NCBI GenBank assembly: GCA_003213515.1
Contig: QCMV01000004.1
Coordinates: forward strand, 1 to 64,000
Origin: Pelagibacteraceae bacterium AG-422-N09
GTDB lineage: Bacteria; Pseudomonadota; Alphaproteobacteria; Pelagibacterales; AG-422-B15
Length of the DNA: 64,000 nt
Direction of reading: 5' to 3'
Positions 61,617 through 64,000 of the stretch are shown here, one piece after another. The position numbers were made by a program, and so were the translations under genes. The first letter of the stretch is position 1. Each line of letters starts with the position of its first letter. The notes under the pieces were generated by a model. That model made no database searches. It had not been told where the DNA came from and saw nothing but the letters and a program-made list of their open reading frames with translations.

Positions 61617-62258
61617 TTATTCGTTAAATAAACGCAATATTAAAAAAGCGATAATTAAGCCAATAATCTGAGATACAATAAATCCTAATATATGAGCAGG
61701 ATCAATGCCAGTAAATGTATTTGTAAGTGATCTGCTTATGGTCACTGCTGGATTTGCAAACGATGTAGAGGACGTAAACCAATAAGCGCCTGTAATATAT
61801 AGTGCAACTGCAATTGCTGGATCTCGTTTTGCTCTAAGTGATAATACAATTGTCAAAAGAAGTCCTACGGAGGCTATAGTTTCTGAAATATGAATATTTA
61901 AACCAGTTCTTTGTTTATCAGAAAATTCAATAAATAAATCATTAAAAATATAATTAGCGATAATAACTCCTGATACACCACCAATGATTTGTAAAATAAT
62001 AAATAATGACATCTCAATCGAAGTAATTTTGGATTTTAATCTAAAATATAAACTTACAATCGGGTTAAAATGAGCTCCAGATATGGGGCTAAATATTGAT
62101 ATTATCACGTAAAGCATTGCTCCTGTTGCTATTGCATTAGCTAGCAATACAACGCCTTCATTTGTTGGCGATAGGTTTTCAGCCATTATCCCTGATCCGA
62201 CTACCGAGAAAACAAGTAGGAGTGTACCCAGATATTCAGAAAGTAGTTTTTGAAGCAT
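61617..62258 (-). CDS. Aquaporin-family channel, probably arsenite efflux (AqpS-like)
   Basis: 213 residues, six helices with two half-helix motifs: GAHFNPIVSL (NPI in place of the usual NPA) and SFANPAVTISRS (NPA). It directly follows arsC by one base. In Sinorhizobium meliloti an aquaglyceroporin, AqpS, next to arsC lets arsenite out after arsenate reduction. The gene order supports the same role here. Glycerol or water transport cannot be excluded from sequence alone. Confidence 0.8.
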   Translation of the reverse strand: MLQKLLSEYLGTLLLVFSVVGSGIMAENLSPTNEGVVLLANAIATGAMLYVIISIFSPISGAHFNPIVSLYFRLKSKITSIEMSLFIILQIIGGVSGVIIANYIFNDLFIEFSDKQRTGLNIHISETIASVGLLLTIVLSLRAKRDPAIAVALYITGAYWFTSSTSFANPAVTISRSLTNTFTGIDPAHILGFIVSQIIGLIIAFLILRLFNE

Positions 62259-62259
62259 C

Positions 62260-62682
62260 TTATTTCAGCAAGTTTTCTTTTATTAATTGATCAATATAAT
62301 CAAATGTAGATCTAAAAAATTTTTTGTGTTCTTCTTCGTTTAAATTCTGTTTAACAGGATCTTCAATATTGAAATGAAATGTTCTTGGAGCACCCGGCCA
62401 GATCGGACATGTTTCTTTAGCGGCATTCCCACATACAGTAACGACATAATCCATAGAGGGAGAGTTGGATTCACCAAATACGTCCCAGCTTTTACTATGA
62501 AGTTTATCTGTTGGTATTTTCATTTCATTCAATAAATCGAGAGTTTTAGGATTTATTGTTCCTGAGGGTGTGCTTCCAGCACTAAAACCTTTCAGGCTTT
62601 CGCTATATTTATAATTGGTAATTGCTTCAGCTATAATGCTTCTAGCTGAATTTTGTGTACATAAATAAAGTACATTTTTCAC
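62260..62682 (-). CDS. arsC: Arsenate reductase, low-molecular-weight phosphatase type
   Basis: Reduces arsenate to arsenite. 140 residues; P-loop CTQNSARS (CX5R) with Cys8 near the N-terminus and a redox pair in VTVCGNAAKETCPIWPG (Cys82 and Cys89 by position). This is the thioredoxin-dependent type related to low-molecular-weight tyrosine phosphatases. It lies 2 bases after phoB and 1 base before the aquaporin gene, so the four genes are one operon. No ArsR repressor is seen; PhoB may govern expression. Confidence 0.92.
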   Translation of the reverse strand: MKNVLYLCTQNSARSIIAEAITNYKYSESLKGFSAGSTPSGTINPKTLDLLNEMKIPTDKLHSKSWDVFGESNSPSMDYVVTVCGNAAKETCPIWPGAPRTFHFNIEDPVKQNLNEEEHKKFFRSTFDYIDQLIKENLLK

Positions 62683-62684
62683 AA

Positions 62685-63371
62685 TTAAAGACCAAGCGAA
62701 TAACCTGCAGACCTTACCGTTCTAATAGGATCAAAATCAAAACCTTCATTTAAAGCTTTTCTTAATCTCCTTATGTGTACATCTACAGTTCTTGGCTCAA
62801 CATATGGGCTTGTAGTCCAAACATAATCTAACAATTGTTGTCTTGAGAAAACTTTTCCCTGATTTTCCATTAAAAATCTCAATAAATTAAATTCAGTTGG
62901 GCCTAAATTAATTTCTAAATGATTTCTCGACACCTTATGAGTTGAAGAGTCCAATTGAATCCCCTTATAAGTAAGAATTTCATTGTAGAAAATTGGCCTC
63001 ATTCTTTTAAGTACTGCTTTAACTCTAGCTAATAACTCATTGATTGAAAATGGTTTAGTTATGTAATCATCAACTTCGCTTTCAAAGCCCCTTAACTTAT
63101 CCTCCTCCTCTCCACGAGCGGTTAACATAATTAATGGAATATTCTTAGTTGATTTATTTTTTCTAATTCTTCTACTAATCTCAATACCTGATAGCTCAGG
63201 AAGCATCCAATCAATCAAAATTAAATCATACTTTGTGGTGGAGAAAATTTTATCCAATGCAGACTCACCATTTAAACAATAATCCACATCATAACCCGCT
63301 TTAGAGAGATTATACTTTAATAATTCAACTATTGATAACTCATCTTCAACTACAAGTATTTTCGCTTTCAT
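62685..63371 (-). CDS. phoB: Phosphate regulon response regulator PhoB
   Basis: OmpR/PhoB-type regulator of 228 residues. Receiver with ILVVEDELSIVELL and phospho-acceptor Asp in LILIDWMLPELSG, then the winged-helix DNA-binding domain (GPTEFNLLRFLMENQGKVF, EPRTVDVHIRRLRKAL). Its start follows the phoU stop by 1 base. Controls phosphate uptake (Pst) and here probably arsenate detoxification in the same transcript. Confidence 0.95.
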   Translation of the reverse strand: MKAKILVVEDELSIVELLKYNLSKAGYDVDYCLNGESALDKIFSTTKYDLILIDWMLPELSGIEISRRIRKNKSTKNIPLIMLTARGEEEDKLRGFESEVDDYITKPFSINELLARVKAVLKRMRPIFYNEILTYKGIQLDSSTHKVSRNHLEINLGPTEFNLLRFLMENQGKVFSRQQLLDYVWTTSPYVEPRTVDVHIRRLRKALNEGFDFDPIRTVRSAGYSLGL

Positions 63372-63372
63372 A

Positions 63373-64000
63373 TTAAGTTTTTATATCTACATCCTCCCAC
63401 TGGCCTGCGTTGTCAGATTTTCTTTCTAATGTTTCACCTGTAACAATGAAATGAATATCTTCAGCAATATTTTGCGCATAATCACCTATTCTTTCAATAT
63501 TTTTAGCTATAGTTAGTAAATGTGCGCATCCATTAATTGTGTCAGGGTTATCTGCCATAGTTTGAAGAAGTTCTCTATAAATTTCTAGGTAAGTTTCATC
63601 TATATCAATGTCAGAGTCCCATACATTAAGTGCTTTTTTTTCAGACATTTTTATAAATGCATCTAAAACATTTTTTATCATTTTTTGAACATCATCGCCC
63701 ATTTGAACTATTTTTGATATAGACTGACTAGGCATAGATACCTTTACATTAGCAACACGTTTTGCAACATTCGTTGCATGATCACCCATTCTTTCCAGAT
63801 CATTTGCGATACTTAGGGCTGATACAACAGTTCGTAAATCATTTGCCATCGGTTGACGCATCGCAATTATTTTATAAGCAAGCGCATAAATATCTTTTTC
63901 AAGATTATCTATTTTATCGTCTTTCTTTAATATCTCTTCTGCAAACTCAGTATCTTTTTCATCTAGAGCTTTAAGAGAGTCCTTTACTTGTTGTTCAACA
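63373..64000 (-). CDS. phoU: Phosphate signalling protein PhoU, 5' end outside window
   Basis: Cut by the right edge; open to base 64000. Helical-bundle repeats with the typical PhoU patterns: KIIAMRQPMANDLRTVVSAL, DLERMGDHATNVAKR and, in the second repeat, IAKNIERIGDYAQNIAEDI (ExxxD metal-binding). An internal ATG at 63861 gives an apparent shorter ORF, but the family match continues upstream of it. PhoU represses the Pho response through the Pst transporter. Confidence 0.94.
   Translation of the reverse strand, partial: VEQQVKDSLKALDEKDTEFAEEILKKDDKIDNLEKDIYALAYKIIAMRQPMANDLRTVVSALSIANDLERMGDHATNVAKRVANVKVSMPSQSISKIVQMGDDVQKMIKNVLDAFIKMSEKKALNVWDSDIDIDETYLEIYRELLQTMADNPDTINGCAHLLTIAKNIERIGDYAQNIAEDIHFIVTGETLERKSDNAGQWEDVDIKT

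Overview
The window looks like a compact, AT-rich (about 30 % GC, judged by eye) chromosome segment from a streamlined, probably marine, alphaproteobacterium. The evidence is conserved gene order rather than any marker gene: lpxI-gltA-lexA-trpCDGE-ppiD / tpiA-secG-pyrG-kdsA-eno-ftsB-lipA-ratA / cinA-pgpA-ispDF / ntrY-ntrX-trkA-dat-hflX, and mltB-rlpA-dacC-tmk-holB-metG-tatD, are alphaproteobacterial arrangements. A GTTC-N7-GTTC SOS box precedes lexA, which is also typical of the class. Short intergenic spaces, many ATGA or TAATG overlaps and missing members of conserved clusters (lpxB, pdhABC, dusB-ntrBC and hfq are absent from their usual places) point to a reduced genome of the SAR11 / HIMB59 (AEGEAN-169) type. 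I cannot place it more exactly.

Layout. 1-8.3 kb: end of lpxI, then on the minus strand citrate synthase, lexA and the operon ppiD-trpE-trpG-trpD-trpC. 8.3-15 kb: plus-strand central metabolism (tpiA, secG, pyrG, kdsA, eno), cell division (ftsB) and lipoate synthesis (lipA), ending with ratA. 15-17 kb: minus-strand cinA-pgpA-ispDF. 17-23.6 kb: plus-strand ntrY-ntrX-trkA-dat-hflX. 23.6-30.6 kb: a surface-polysaccharide island with three glycosyltransferases, GDP-mannose dehydratase, a ColD-like sugar 3-dehydratase and a DUF6165 protein. 30.6-37.5 kb: a housekeeping and cell-wall operon. 37.4-40.5 kb: two sulfur amino acid genes and a phosphate acyltransferase. 40.5-47 kb: two unannotated tiny membrane ORFs, a stand-alone HTH protein, small membrane proteins, tRNA-Ser(UGA), and a module (unknown protein, GMC oxidoreductase, EamA transporter) marked by two copies of a 41-bp sequence. 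46.6-53.5 kb: yajQ, a CoA-transferase family protein, an unusually short Mfd, sdhE, recG and a DUF502 protein. 53.6-61.6 kb: accessory genes, including three tandem DUF998-like membrane proteins, two tandem MAPEG proteins, a self-contained 32-codon cysteine-rich unit with its own terminator, and enzymes of general type. 61.6-64 kb: phoU-phoB-arsC-aqpS, a phosphate-regulation / arsenate-detoxification operon cut by the window edge.

Most notable: the promoter-to-terminator cysteine-rich microprotein/RNA unit at 58.5-58.7 kb; a Mfd lacking the UvrA-binding module; tiny membrane ORFs at 40.5-40.7 and 57.2 kb; a likely ATT start for hflX; several promoters that predict leaderless mRNAs; and arsenic genes built into the phoU-phoB operon. 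No CRISPR array, insertion sequence, prophage or rRNA gene was seen.
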